Of a stretch of DNA of 64,000 nucleotides, positions 27,833-36,349 are shown piece after piece. Position numbers and translations under genes: made by a program. The notes under the pieces were generated by a model. It did not search any database, had not been told where the DNA came from, and saw only the letters and a list, made by a program, of their open reading frames with translations. Source of the stretch: Bacteroidales bacterium. Lineage in GTDB: Bacteria; Bacteroidota; Bacteroidia; Bacteroidales; P3. The first letter of the stretch is position 1, and each line of letters opens with the position of its first letter. The DNA lies in NCBI GenBank assembly GCA_017439185.1, contig JAFRTM010000028.1, positions 51,812-115,811 on the forward strand. The letters run 5' to 3'.

Positions 27833-27910
27833 GTTACATGAAATTTGTAGTCCATTACATAACGGAATTATCTAATATTTAGTATGTAAAATATTTTTTT
27901 TCTAAAAAAA

Positions 27911-27942
27911 TTTGTCAGTTTCAAAAAAAGTTGTACTTTTGC
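27911..27942 (+). promoter_or_regulatory. Promoter of tRNA-Met
   Basis: TTTG at 27911-27914, a 19-bp spacer, and TACTTTTGC at 27934-27942: the full Bacteroidetes promoter, 22 bp before the tRNA. Confidence 0.85.
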
Positions 27943-27964
27943 ACCCGATTTCGATAGCAGAAAT

Positions 27965-28038
27965 GGCGGGGTAGCTCAGTTGGTTAGAGCGTCGGATTCA
28001 TAACCCGGAGGTCACGAGTTCAATTCTCGTCCCCGCTA
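27965..28038 (+). tRNA. tRNA-Met (anticodon CAT)
   Basis: 74 nt. The acceptor stem GGCGGGG pairs with CCCCGCT, with discriminator A; CCA is not encoded. The D arm GCTCAGTTGGTTAGAGC is standard, the anticodon loop TTCATAA gives CAT, and the T arm is CACGAGTTCAATTCTCGT-like. The anticodon stem has one A-C mismatch next to the loop. CAT could also be read by tRNA-Ile2 (lysidine-modified), but the body fits elongator Met better. The strong promoter upstream and terminator downstream make it a single-gene unit. Confidence 0.93.
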
Positions 28039-28047
28039 CAAGTCTCA

Positions 28048-28077
28048 AAGTTCCTGTCAAAAACAGGGACTTTTTTC
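28048..28077 (+). terminator. Terminator of the tRNA-Met unit
   Basis: The 9-bp stem AAGTTCCTG/CAGGGACTT (one G-T pair) is followed by TTTTTT, 10 bp after the tRNA. Confidence 0.88.
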
Positions 28078-28154
28078 TTACCCGAAAACTCGCTGCTCTT
28101 AGTAAGGGATTTTAACATATTTTAACATACACAATGCAACATAGGCCTCTCTCG

Positions 28155-28198
28155 AATTTACCCTTAATTTGCCCTTAATATGCCCTTAATGTGAAACG
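28155..28198. repeat. 11-bp-period array upstream of hemW
   Basis: Four units at 28155, 28166, 28177 and 28188, three of them of the form AAT-N3-CCCTT. A/T-rich triplets recur once per helical turn, as in bent DNA. The array ends 40 bp before the hemW start. The rest of 28080-28238 is A/T-rich, with no promoter match. Confidence 0.75.
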
Positions 28199-28238
28199 GC
28201 CAGGAAACGCACAATAAATTAAGATATTTTAACAATCT

Positions 28239-29348
28239 ATTTCGCCTATCCTCTACCTCCATATTCCATATTGCCATCACCGCTGCACCTATTGCGCTTT
28301 CCACTCCCGGGCCGCCCGGAAGGTGCCCGACTCTTATGTCGAGGCGCTCTGCCGTGAGATTCGTTCCCGCGGCGACCGCCACAGGGTTTCCACCGTCTAT
28401 TTCGGCGGCGGCACTCCGTCTCTGCTCTCCCTCGGTCAGCTCTCTGCGATACTTGCTGCTCTCGCCGACTCGTTCGACCTCTCTGCGGTGGAAGAGGCAA
28501 CCCTGGAAGCCAACCCCGAGCACCTCTCACCAGAATTCCTTGCCGAACTCTCCGGACTTCGGTTCTTCAACCGTCTAAGCATCGGTGTCCAGTCTTTCTC
28601 CGACCATGAACTCCGTGCCATAAACCGCTCCCATACCGCCGCCCAGGCCATACGGGCGGTAAATGATTCCTATTCCGCAGGGTTCCATAACATCTCCGTC
28701 GATCTTATCTACGGCTTGCCTGGGCAGACCGGCGGCCATTGGCTTGCCAATCTGCGGCAGGCGGCAGTTTTGCCGGTGTCGCACCTCTCGTGCTACACTC
28801 TCTCGGTGGAACCGGGCACTATGCTGCAAAAGCAGGTAGAATCGGGCAAAATCGCTCTCCCCGACGAGGAGACCGTGCTCAAAGACTATGAAACTCTCCT
28901 CCGTTGGGCTCCGGAACACCGTTTCGTACAATACGAAATCTCCAACTTCGCACAGGAAGGTTTCCGCTCGCGCCACAACAGCCGTTATTGGGATCGCTCG
29001 CCATATTTCGGCTTCGGGGCTTCGGCCCACTCGTTCGACGGCTCTTCCCGCCGCTGGAATATCGCCGACAACGAAAGCTACATCAAAAACGTCTTGAGCA
29101 ACATAACCTATTGCGAGCAAGAGAATCTTACTCCTGCCGATGCCTACAACGAATTGGTCATGACTTCCCTCCGGACCACCGCCGGTATCGCCAAAGCGTC
29201 AATTCCTCAAGCGTTTTACGGCCATTTGCGGCAGTCGGTGGCTAAATATATCGAGGAAGGGCTTATCGTCGAAACGGCCTCTCACTATGTTCCCACGACC
29301 AAAGGCCTTCTCCAAGCCGACGGCATAGCAGCCGACCTCTTTATCTAA
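28239..29348 (+). CDS. hemW: Radical SAM heme chaperone HemW, apparent ATT start
   Basis: 369 residues if started at ATT 28239. The first canonical codon, GTG at 28323, would delete the radical SAM centre. The open frame between the stop at 28230 and that GTG encodes LYLHIPYC (to 28274) followed by HHRCTYC, giving the CX3CX2C cluster motif (28272-28295), then YFGGGTPSLL, SIGVQSF, DLIYGLPGQT, CYTLSVEPGT and YEISNFA, all HemW/HemN hallmarks. No ATG, GTG or TTG exists in that stretch; ATT 28239 places the cluster Cys at residue 12, as in homologues. ATC at 28248 is the alternative. HemW inserts heme into respiratory enzymes, compatible with the heme b subunit SdhC. Confidence 0.85.
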   Translation: MSPILYLHIPYCHHRCTYCAFHSRAARKVPDSYVEALCREIRSRGDRHRVSTVYFGGGTPSLLSLGQLSAILAALADSFDLSAVEEATLEANPEHLSPEFLAELSGLRFFNRLSIGVQSFSDHELRAINRSHTAAQAIRAVNDSYSAGFHNISVDLIYGLPGQTGGHWLANLRQAAVLPVSHLSCYTLSVEPGTMLQKQVESGKIALPDEETVLKDYETLLRWAPEHRFVQYEISNFAQEGFRSRHNSRYWDRSPYFGFGASAHSFDGSSRRWNIADNESYIKNVLSNITYCEQENLTPADAYNELVMTSLRTTAGIAKASIPQAFYGHLRQSVAKYIEEGLIVETASHYVPTTKGLLQADGIAADLFI

Positions 29349-29364
29349 ATTTGCGAAGCAAAAA

Positions 29365-29402
29365 ACTCAAAACTCAAGACTCAAGACTCAAGACTCAAAA
29401 CT
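29365..29402. repeat. Array of ACTCAAG/ACTCAAA 7-mers
   Basis: Five consecutive 7-bp units between the hemW stop and the stop codon of the convergent SPOR gene. Similar in style to the right arm of the element at 14877-14950, but here without an opposing arm. Confidence 0.7.
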
Positions 29403-29862
29403 ACTCATTAGCATCATCGTCAGTCTCCGGCACCAGCTCTTCCACTTCCAGCTTGGTCGGATAAATATTGTCAGGAACTATAGTCCCGGAATATTTCCCT
29501 TTCATCTTCTGCAGAAAAGCGTAGGCGTCGAGGCGGCTCCTGAAGTCTCCAACCTTCACTACAAAGTTGGGCTCGTCGAATATTATGTAGGCCGCTGTCT
29601 CGGGAAAGTCTGCGATAAACTTGCTCTTTGTGGCAAATGCCTGATTTTTAGAGTTTGTCCCCGATAATTTCGCTATGCAAATCCTGTATCCTTGTATGGT
29701 TTGAACCCTCTCGTTGAACTCTATATGCTTCTCCACCAGCTGTTGGGCGTTAATATCTCCCTCTATGATGTGGTTACCTTTCCTAATGGTTTTGTCCTGT
29801 GCCCAAAGAAGGCTTCCGTGTAAAATGGTGACAGCCAGTAGTATAATAGATTTTTTTATCAT
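29401..29862 (-). CDS. Secreted SPOR-domain protein
   Basis: 153 residues from ATG at 29862. A longer frame to 29910 would start upstream of the TATCTTTGC promoter element and is rejected. Signal peptide residues 1-21 (GSLLWAQ). The C-terminal ~75 residues form a SPOR fold (GYRICIAKLSG, then DEPNFVVKVGDFRSRLDAYAFLQKMK), known to bind denuded septal peptidoglycan glycans. The tail is acidic (EELVPETDDDANE). Cell-division or envelope role by family. Confidence 0.85.
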   Translation of the reverse strand: MIKKSIILLAVTILHGSLLWAQDKTIRKGNHIIEGDINAQQLVEKHIEFNERVQTIQGYRICIAKLSGTNSKNQAFATKSKFIADFPETAAYIIFDEPNFVVKVGDFRSRLDAYAFLQKMKGKYSGTIVPDNIYPTKLEVEELVPETDDDANE

Positions 29863-29884
29863 TTTCACAACATTTTTTGCGACT

Positions 29885-29893
29885 GCAAAGATA
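29885..29893 (-). promoter_or_regulatory. -7 element TATCTTTGC of the SPOR gene
   Basis: Perfect match on the minus strand, 22 bp before the ATG at 29862; no clear TTTG at the -33 position. Confidence 0.65.
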
Positions 29894-29958
29894 CATAAAG
29901 TTTTCAACATTTAACATTTTTCTTGAGCATTTTAACATTAAATAAAAAAAATATGTGT

Positions 29959-29966
29959 ACTTTTGT
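29959..29966 (+). promoter_or_regulatory. -7 element TACTTTTG of the 12-repeat surface protein
   Basis: Matches TAnnTTTG, 25 bp before the ATG at 29992; divergent from the SPOR promoter 65 bp away. Confidence 0.6.
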
Positions 29967-29991
29967 ACTTTATTCATCAAAAAAGTAAAGC

Positions 29992-32900
29992 ATGAAAAAA
30001 ATCTTTATCACACTGAGTATCATAGCTTTAATGCTGGTTGGGTTTAATATCCAAGCTCAGACAAATTATCAATTAGTAAATAACGATTTTGAAAGTTGGA
30101 ATAGTACATCAAGCACTGCAATCCCGACCGGTTGGCACTCGTTTAGTGAGGCAAACTGTGGCCTTACTGGATTAGCTTCACTTGGTTGTTCGTCGATTAA
30201 GACCAACCACCACTATAGACGTAGCGGATCGCGACCAGGCGGAACAGGAAGCACTTTCGTAGAGCTTTACACGAAAACAACTTGGGGGCATCTTGCAAAC
30301 GGTAACATGACAAATGGTCAAATCCAGGTTTGCTCCTCGGATGCAGAATCAACTGAAAATAACAACAAAACTGTAAGAGGATCCTATTGCCAGACATTTA
30401 CCGCAACACCAGACTCTGTCTATTTCTGGTATTCTTACTACGCAGCCTCGTCGGATTCCAGGGCAAGCGTGCGTGTATATATTCACGATAACTACGACTT
30501 TGTTGACCATGTGAATGTAGATATGTCTGCTCACACTAACCGTAAAATTGTAAGAAGTTTAACACGCACAGTTTCAACTAGAAACACATACTCCTGGGTT
30601 CAGGTGAAGGAACCGTTTGTGCTGGGTACGGCTTCCGCAAATTACGTGTTGGTATCGCTGGCTAGTAATGAGGTCCCAGAAGGTGGTTCTGAAAACGATG
30701 CTCTGTCTATCGACGACATCGTGTTTATCTATAGCGCCTGGGCTACGGGCATTGACTTTGCAGGACAATCGGTTCCCAACTTCAGCAAGTCGAACTTCAA
30801 CTACGTTACCACTGTAGAATATGTCAGCGACTTGGCAGGCATCACCACTGAGAGTTTCAACGTCTTCACCGAAGTTTCTGACGTTACAAAGAATATCACC
30901 ATTACTGATGCCACCTACGAAGGTCGTCCCGCCAAGGAGGCTACCATCACCATCACTGCCGAAGACCGCGTTACTACTAAGGTATATCATGTTATAATAT
31001 ACGCGCTCAATGACGACCCGGTGTACTACAATGTTACCGCTTCGGCAAATCCAACCGCTGGCGGCTCTGTTAGTCCTGCAAGTGGAACCTATCCTGGAGG
31101 CTCTACCGTCACATTGACTGCTACTCCCTCTACTTGTTATTCGTTCACCCAGTGGAGCGACGGTGTTACAACCAATCCTCGTCCTGTGACGGTCTCCCGT
31201 GACAGTACCCTTGTCGCTCAGTTCGCCAGACTGCAATATACTATCACTGCAGAGGCTTCTCCTGCTGGTGGTGGCATGGTGTCCGGCTCGGGTACCTACA
31301 ACTGCGACTCTGTAGTATTTTTGGAAGCTAATCCCAGCACGGGCTATGAGTTTGTGGAATGGCAGGACGGCAACACCGACAACCCTCGTCAAATTTCAGT
31401 AACCGGCGACGCTACCTATACCGCAACATTCCAAGTTAAAAATTATACGGTCACCGCTGTGCCGAACAATGCCCTTTGGGGTTCGGTCTCTGGTGCTGGC
31501 ACATACGCCCACGGCGCTTCGGTAACTGTCGAGGCTACGCCTGCTACCGACTACCACTTTGTCCGTTGGAGCAACAACTTGACTGTCAACCCGTACACCT
31601 TTACGGTGACCGACAATGTGAACCTCACCGCTTTCTTCGAGATGGACGACATCAACTACTATGATGTCATGGTCCTCTCGGACAACACTACCATGGGTAC
31701 CGCTGAGGGTACGGCATCGGTTCGCGAAGGTTACACCACCGTCATCTCCGCTACGCCCAACACGGGCTACCACTTCACTCAGTGGAACGACGGCAACACC
31801 GATAATCCTCGCACTGTTACCGTAACGGGCGATGTGACCTATACCGCTTCCTTCGCTCCTAACTCTTACACCATCACCGCCCTCTCGGCCAACGAGACTA
31901 TGGGAACAGTCGATGGTACTGACTCTTACAACTATGGCACCACGGCTACCTTGACGGCGAATGCCGCTACGGGTTACCAGTTCACTCAGTGGAACGACGG
32001 CAACACCTCCAACCCCCGTGAGGTCTCTGTGGCTTCCGACTCTACGTTCACTGCCTATTTCGAGCGCATCTCTTTCACCGTGACTGCTCTTTCCAGCAAC
32101 AATCTCTTTGGTACGACAACTGGTAGCGACTCCTACTTCTACGGCGAGACTGCTACACTCCTTGCTACAGCTGAGGATGGTTATCACTTCGTCCGTTGGA
32201 ACAACGGTGTAACCGACAATCCTTATATATTTGAGGTATATGAGAACGTGACCGTCACCGCTCTCTTCGAGGAGGACGGCGTCCTTATCAACTACTATAC
32301 CGTAACGGCAACCTCTGCCACCCCGACCATGGGTAGCGTGACAGGTGGTGGTGAATATGAGGAGAACACATCGGCTGTCCTCACGGCAATCCCGGCCACC
32401 GGCCACGAGTTTGTTGCTTGGAACGACGGCAACACCGACAATCCCCGTACCATAACCGTGGTATCTGACACCAGTTTCTCCGCCACCTTCCAGCCGATGA
32501 GCTTCCAGATTTCTGTGACCGCTAACCCGACGGTAGGCGGTGTGGTCACTGGCGAGGGCACATACACCTACGGTCAGACTGCCACTTTGACCGCCACTCC
32601 TAATAACGGCTATGAGTTCACCCGTTGGAGCGATGGCAATCTCAACGCTACTCGTACTGTTAACGTAACGGGCAATGCGTCTTACGAGGCTATCTTCACC
32701 CAGCAGCAGTACACCATCAATATCACAGTCAATAATGCTAATTTCGGTTCGGCTACCGGCTCTGGCGTCTATCACTATGGTGACCAAGTCACTGCTACTG
32801 CCACTCCGGCAACCGGCTACCAGTTCGTACGTTGGAGCAACAACGAGACGGCTAACCCCTACACCTTCGAAGCTCAGGGCGACTTGACGCTCATCGCTAC

Positions 32901-33786
32901 TTTCGCTGCACAGGCTGTAGAGTACTACACCGTTACGGCTTCTTCTGAGGATGCTGCAATGGGTGAGGTTACCGGTGGCGGCGTTTATACTTCTGGTTCG
33001 ACTGCAACATTGACTGCAGTACCCAGCACCGGTTATCACTTTGTGGCTTGGAATGACGGCAACACCGACAATCCTCGCACTGTGACTGTGACATCGGACA
33101 CCACTCTCTCGGCTTCCTTTGCAATTAACACTTATACCGTACAGCTCGTGGTCAACGACCCGGCAATGGGTTCGGTTGATGGCGAAGGTACTTATACTTA
33201 CCTCGAGCAGGTTACCATCTCGGCAACGCCCAACCCGGGTTACCACTTCGTGGCATGGGACAACGGCGTGGCTCAAGAGACCTACACCTTCCCGATCACT
33301 GGCGATGTGACTCTCACGGCTGTGTTTGCCGAGGATGAGGCTGTCACTTATACCATCACTGTGACGAGCGCTGACGAGAACCGCGGCCAGGCCTACGGCG
33401 GCGGCACATTTAACGCTGGCGACACTATCGAGATCTACGCAGTGGCTGCTCCTCAGTATGCGTTCCTCCGCTGGCACGACGGCAATACCTCTAACCCACG
33501 TACAATCGTTGTCACAGGCTCGGCCTCGTACATCGCTTTCTTCCAACTCGCCTCGGCAATATTCGAAGCCCCGGAGGCTCATGTGAGGGCTTGGAGCGAA
33601 TATGGCCGCCTCTATGTCAACGGCGTCGAGCACCACAATGTGATAGTTACCGATATGATGGGTCGTGTGCTTTATCGTCAGAACGACTGCCAGTTCGACT
33701 CGTTCAATATCGCAGTGCCGACCACTGGAATCTATCTGGTACACGCCGACGGCGTCTCCACCAAGAAGGTCCTTGTGAAGAAATAA
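29992..33786 (+). CDS. Secreted protein with twelve divergent InlB-type repeats and T9SS tail
   Basis: 1264 residues. Signal peptide residues 1-23 (GFNIQAQ). Residues ~24-245 form a jelly-roll-like N-terminal domain (W-x-S-F-S-E, then DDIVFIYSAW). A cadherin-like linker (~245-340) precedes twelve repeats of about 66-78 residues from nucleotide 31021 to 33545, each with the pattern TVTA-x-GSVxGxGTY, ATP-x-GYHFxxW-x-DGNTxNPRTVTV, and TATF. The C-terminal ~65 residues (RLYVNGVEHHNV, VTDMMGRVLY, TTGIYLVHADG, KKVLVKK) form a T9SS sorting domain. Likely a surface adhesin or stalk. Codons are more T-rich than in the first surface protein. Confidence 0.9.
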   Translation: MKKIFITLSIIALMLVGFNIQAQTNYQLVNNDFESWNSTSSTAIPTGWHSFSEANCGLTGLASLGCSSIKTNHHYRRSGSRPGGTGSTFVELYTKTTWGHLANGNMTNGQIQVCSSDAESTENNNKTVRGSYCQTFTATPDSVYFWYSYYAASSDSRASVRVYIHDNYDFVDHVNVDMSAHTNRKIVRSLTRTVSTRNTYSWVQVKEPFVLGTASANYVLVSLASNEVPEGGSENDALSIDDIVFIYSAWATGIDFAGQSVPNFSKSNFNYVTTVEYVSDLAGITTESFNVFTEVSDVTKNITITDATYEGRPAKEATITITAEDRVTTKVYHVIIYALNDDPVYYNVTASANPTAGGSVSPASGTYPGGSTVTLTATPSTCYSFTQWSDGVTTNPRPVTVSRDSTLVAQFARLQYTITAEASPAGGGMVSGSGTYNCDSVVFLEANPSTGYEFVEWQDGNTDNPRQISVTGDATYTATFQVKNYTVTAVPNNALWGSVSGAGTYAHGASVTVEATPATDYHFVRWSNNLTVNPYTFTVTDNVNLTAFFEMDDINYYDVMVLSDNTTMGTAEGTASVREGYTTVISATPNTGYHFTQWNDGNTDNPRTVTVTGDVTYTASFAPNSYTITALSANETMGTVDGTDSYNYGTTATLTANAATGYQFTQWNDGNTSNPREVSVASDSTFTAYFERISFTVTALSSNNLFGTTTGSDSYFYGETATLLATAEDGYHFVRWNNGVTDNPYIFEVYENVTVTALFEEDGVLINYYTVTATSATPTMGSVTGGGEYEENTSAVLTAIPATGHEFVAWNDGNTDNPRTITVVSDTSFSATFQPMSFQISVTANPTVGGVVTGEGTYTYGQTATLTATPNNGYEFTRWSDGNLNATRTVNVTGNASYEAIFTQQQYTINITVNNANFGSATGSGVYHYGDQVTATATPATGYQFVRWSNNETANPYTFEAQGDLTLIATFAAQAVEYYTVTASSEDAAMGEVTGGGVYTSGSTATLTAVPSTGYHFVAWNDGNTDNPRTVTVTSDTTLSASFAINTYTVQLVVNDPAMGSVDGEGTYTYLEQVTISATPNPGYHFVAWDNGVAQETYTFPITGDVTLTAVFAEDEAVTYTITVTSADENRGQAYGGGTFNAGDTIEIYAVAAPQYAFLRWHDGNTSNPRTIVVTGSASYIAFFQLASAIFEAPEAHVRAWSEYGRLYVNGVEHHNVIVTDMMGRVLYRQNDCQFDSFNIAVPTTGIYLVHADGVSTKKVLVKK

Positions 33787-33806
33787 ACATTGTAACATAA
33801 TTTGAG

Positions 33807-33838
33807 GTAAGGGCAGTCCCGAACGGGACTGCCCTTAC
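33807..33838 (+). terminator. Hairpin after the 12-repeat gene
   Basis: Perfect 14-bp stem GTAAGGGCAGTCCC with a GAAC loop, 20 bp after the stop codon. No T-run follows on the plus strand, so it may act as a 3' stabiliser rather than an intrinsic terminator. Confidence 0.6.
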
Positions 33839-33870
33839 TGATTATATACGTCAGACAAATGTTGTGTTAT

Positions 33871-33900
33871 AAGAAAAGCCTGCCAAGTGCGGCAGGCTTC
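33871..33900 (-). terminator. Terminator after the small crAss001_48-like gene
   Basis: The stem AAGCCTGCC/GGCAGGCTT with a 6-nt loop is followed on the minus strand by TTTTCTT. It lies ~120 bp after the stop of the gene at 34018-34263. Confidence 0.75.
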
Positions 33901-34017
33901 CTTGAGTTATAGTATCGTACGTTTGTGGTTAAACGATATACTGTTTCAAGAAATAATTTAGAGCAAATCCTTCTATAAAAAGTGTTGCATCTTCTTGCTG
34001 TGAAGGATAAGTCTAAC

Positions 34018-34263
34018 TTAGAGAACGATGTTCTCCATCTTGGCGCGTGCCTCGAGGATTGCCATATAGTCTTTCATTGCGCGGAGCTGCAGGTCGTAGA
34101 TGCTGCGAGGGCAGTCGGGAACGAAAGGCAGTTTGCCACTATCCCAGAGTTTGAGAACTGCTTCAAGGTTTTCACGGCGGTTCTGCACATGATAATACTC
34201 GCCTTTCATTCTTTCTTTGTAATCGGATGAAAGCATTAAGGTTGTGATACTCTGTAAATCCAT
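34018..34263 (-). CDS. Small protein resembling the crAss001_48-related family
   Basis: 81 residues, mostly helical: DYKERMKGEYYHVQNRREN, WDSGKLPFVPDCPRS, then LQLRAMKDYMAILEARAKME. This order (YKERM helix, WDxGxLxFxPxCP turn, LxxQLxxMxxYLxxLExRA helix) is that of small proteins found in crAss-like phages and many Bacteroidales genomes. Function unknown. No other phage genes are adjacent. Assignment is from pattern memory, hence moderate confidence for the family and high for a real gene (terminator downstream, good coding pattern). Confidence 0.65.
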   Translation of the reverse strand: MDLQSITTLMLSSDYKERMKGEYYHVQNRRENLEAVLKLWDSGKLPFVPDCPRSIYDLQLRAMKDYMAILEARAKMENIVL

Positions 34264-34339
34264 AGCGGTAAAATTTTAAGGGTTTATATTTTCTCCTATA
34301 ACGCAAAATTTGATGGTTTATTGTGCAAGGTCCGAAATA

Positions 34340-34531
34340 TTATGTGTTTTTGAAGAATTCCAACCAGCCTTCTCCTGTGCCATAGTGCGACGGGAACAGT
34401 AACATCAGGCAGAACATCAGGGCCAGCCCCACCAATCCCACAACCACCACAATGCCGAGCACTTTTATCAAAATGTCGGTTTTTCTGCCTTTGCCTTTGT
34501 TGGCTTTGTATTCGTCGTATTCTTTTGTCAT
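34340..34531 (-). CDS. Small single-pass membrane protein
   Basis: 63 residues from ATG 34531. A frame reaching 34573 overlaps the glyA terminator and is rejected. Lys-rich N-terminus (KANKGKGRKTD), one long hydrophobic helix (~20-46), then a short outer tail with GYT/GEGWLEFF character. Not recognised; it could be a DUF-type small envelope protein. It lies immediately downstream of the glyA terminator on the same strand. Confidence 0.6.
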   Translation of the reverse strand: MTKEYDEYKANKGKGRKTDILIKVLGIVVVVGLVGLALMFCLMLLFPSHYGTGEGWLEFFKNT

Positions 34532-34537
34532 GGTATT

Positions 34538-34580
34538 ATAAAAATCCGACTTGCCTGACTTTCTGTCGGGCAAGCCGGAT
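34538..34580 (-). terminator. Terminator of glyA
   Basis: The long stem ATCCGACTTGCC/GGCAAGCCGGAT (34544-34580) is followed on the minus strand by TTTTTATAA, 18 bp after the glyA stop. Confidence 0.9.
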
Positions 34581-34597
34581 GCTACATTGTATAAATC

Positions 34598-35878
34598 TTA
34601 CCAGGCGAAGAGAGGACGGTTCTGCATCATCTCGTTGACCTGGCCGGTAATCTTGGCGCGAACTGCCTCGTCGGTCGGGTTGCAGAGCACGGTGTCGATC
34701 ATATCGACAATCACGGGCATGTCTGCCTCTTTCAGACCGCGGGTGGTGATGGCCGGAGTTCCTACGCGCAAGCCGCTGGTCTTGAAAGCGCTGCGGCTGT
34801 CGAAGGGAACCATGTTCTTGTTCACCGTGATGTCGGCCGCCACCAGTGCGTTCTCGGCTTCCTTACCGGTGAGCTCGGGGAACTTGGTGCGCAGGTCTAT
34901 AAGCATCAGGTGGTTGTCGGTGCCGCCGCTGATGACCTTGTAGCCCTTGTTGACAAAAGCTTCGCACATCACTTTGGCGTTCTTCATCACCTGCTGTATG
35001 TACTGGTCGTAGCTGTCGGTCAGTGCCTCGCCGAGTGCCACTGCCTTGGCTGCGATGACGTGCTCGAGGGGACCGCCCTGGGTGCCGGGGAACACAGCGC
35101 TGTCGAGCAGTGCGCTCATCTTCTTGATTTCGCCCTTAGGAGTGGTCTTGCCCCATGGGTTGTCGAAATCCTGTCCCATCAGTATCATACCGCCGCGAGG
35201 TCCGCGGAGGGTCTTGTGGGTGGTGGTGGTTACGATGTGGCAATATTTCACTGCGTTGTTCAGGTAACCTTTGGCGATAAGTCCGCTGGGGTGGCTGATG
35301 TCACCCATCAGGATGGCTCCCACCTTGTCGGCGATGGCGCGCATACGCTCCCAATCCCAGTCACGGCTGTAAGCGCTTCCGCCTCCGATGATGATCTTGG
35401 GCTTGTGCTCGAGGGCTTTCTTCTCCATGTCTTCGTAGTCCACCGTGCCGGTCTCTTCCTTGACCTGGTATCCCACCACCTTATACATCAGGCCCGAGAA
35501 GTTCACCGGGCTGCCGTGGCTCAGGTGTCCGCCGTGGTTGAGGTCCATGCCCATAAAGGTGTCGCCGGCGTTCATGCATGCCAGGAACACTGCCATATTG
35601 GCTTGTGCTCCGCTGTGGGGCTGCACGTTGGCCCAGCAGGCTCCATAGAGCTGCTTGGCTCGCTCGATGGCGATGGTCTCGCTCTGGTCAACTACCTGGC
35701 ATCCGCCATAGTAGCGTTTTCCGGGGTATCCCTCGGCATATTTGTTGGTCATCACCGAACCCATAGCTTCCATCACCTGGTCGCTGACAAAGTTCTCGGA
35801 GGCAATCAGTTCGATGCCCTTGGTCTGACGTTCTCTCTCCTTCTGGATGAGGTCGAAAATTGCTGTATCTCTTTGCAT
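34598..35878 (-). CDS. glyA: Serine hydroxymethyltransferase
   Basis: 426 residues from ATG 35878 ([11 protein letters not shown]). An upstream in-frame TTG at 35923 is part of the promoter's TTTGC and cannot be the start. PLP enzyme converting serine and tetrahydrofolate to glycine and methylene-tetrahydrofolate. Motifs: [46 protein letters not shown], and the PLP lysine in [17 protein letters not shown]. The minus-strand promoter TATATTTGC lies at 35928-35920, and a strong terminator follows the stop; it is a single-gene unit. Confidence 0.96.
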   Translation of the reverse strand: MQRDTAIFDLIQKERERQTKGIELIASENFVSDQVMEAMGSVMTNKYAEGYPGKRYYGGCQVVDQSETIAIERAKQLYGACWANVQPHSGAQANMAVFLACMNAGDTFMGMDLNHGGHLSHGSPVNFSGLMYKVVGYQVKEETGTVDYEDMEKKALEHKPKIIIGGGSAYSRDWDWERMRAIADKVGAILMGDISHPSGLIAKGYLNNAVKYCHIVTTTTHKTLRGPRGGMILMGQDFDNPWGKTTPKGEIKKMSALLDSAVFPGTQGGPLEHVIAAKAVALGEALTDSYDQYIQQVMKNAKVMCEAFVNKGYKVISGGTDNHLMLIDLRTKFPELTGKEAENALVAADITVNKNMVPFDSRSAFKTSGLRVGTPAITTRGLKEADMPVIVDMIDTVLCNPTDEAVRAKITGQVNEMMQNRPLFAW

Positions 35879-35919
35879 ATCAGTTATTTTGTTAAGATTA
35901 TTATCATCTATACGGAATT

Positions 35920-35928
35920 GCAAATATA
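35920..35928 (-). promoter_or_regulatory. -7 element TATATTTGC of glyA
   Basis: Matches TAnnTTTGC on the minus strand, 41 bp before the ATG at 35878. Its position fixes the glyA start downstream of the TTG at 35923. Confidence 0.7.
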
Positions 35929-36110
35929 CAAATAAATAATGTATTATATATAAAAAGAAAATATTTTTTTTGTATCTGCTGAAAATGTGTCATTTGGAAC
36001 CCCGGTTCTTGACGAAACGCCTCGGTCGGTTGCCCGTCTTTTTTGTCAATTTTCCCAACCGAAATGTTCCCTCCGTTCCTTTTCAAATTTGCCTCGATTC
36101 TCAGTAAAAT

Positions 36111-36176
36111 TTACCATAGACTTACCATAGAGTTGATACCTAGTTGAGTGCTAGTTGTCAGCTAGTTAGCTTATGG
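36111..36176. repeat. 11-bp-period array between divergent glyA and DUF4153 genes
   Basis: Six consecutive 11-mers with consensus TT-N6-TAG at 36111, 36122, 36133, 36144, 36155 and 36166. The first three are nearly identical to units at 53593-53625. The rest of the 390-bp intergenic region is A/T-rich and holds only the two promoters. Confidence 0.8.
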
Positions 36177-36316
36177 CAAAAAATGCGTCCTCTCAATTTT
36201 TTGCAAAAAAAAGTAATAGTTTGCTAATATATTGATAATCAATAATTATTCATTAAATTCGGTTGTCTGGCAAAAAAAATATAGGATGGAAGGCTCCCTA
36301 TGTGGGAAAATGTATG

Positions 36317-36325
36317 TATCTTTGC
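36317..36325 (+). promoter_or_regulatory. -7 element TATCTTTGC of the DUF4153 gene
   Basis: Perfect match 24 bp before the ATG at 36350; -33 element not evident. Confidence 0.65.
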
Positions 36326-36349
36326 ACTTGAATTCCAATCTTGTGGTCA

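Noticed and set aside
31396-33798. 800-codon open frame antisense to the 12-repeat protein
   Set aside because: It mirrors the repeat structure of the sense gene, has no signal, domain or promoter, and arises from the sense codon bias.
35879-35923. TTG start for glyA 15 codons upstream
   Set aside because: The TTG is part of the TATATTTGC promoter and homologues begin at the ATG at 35878.
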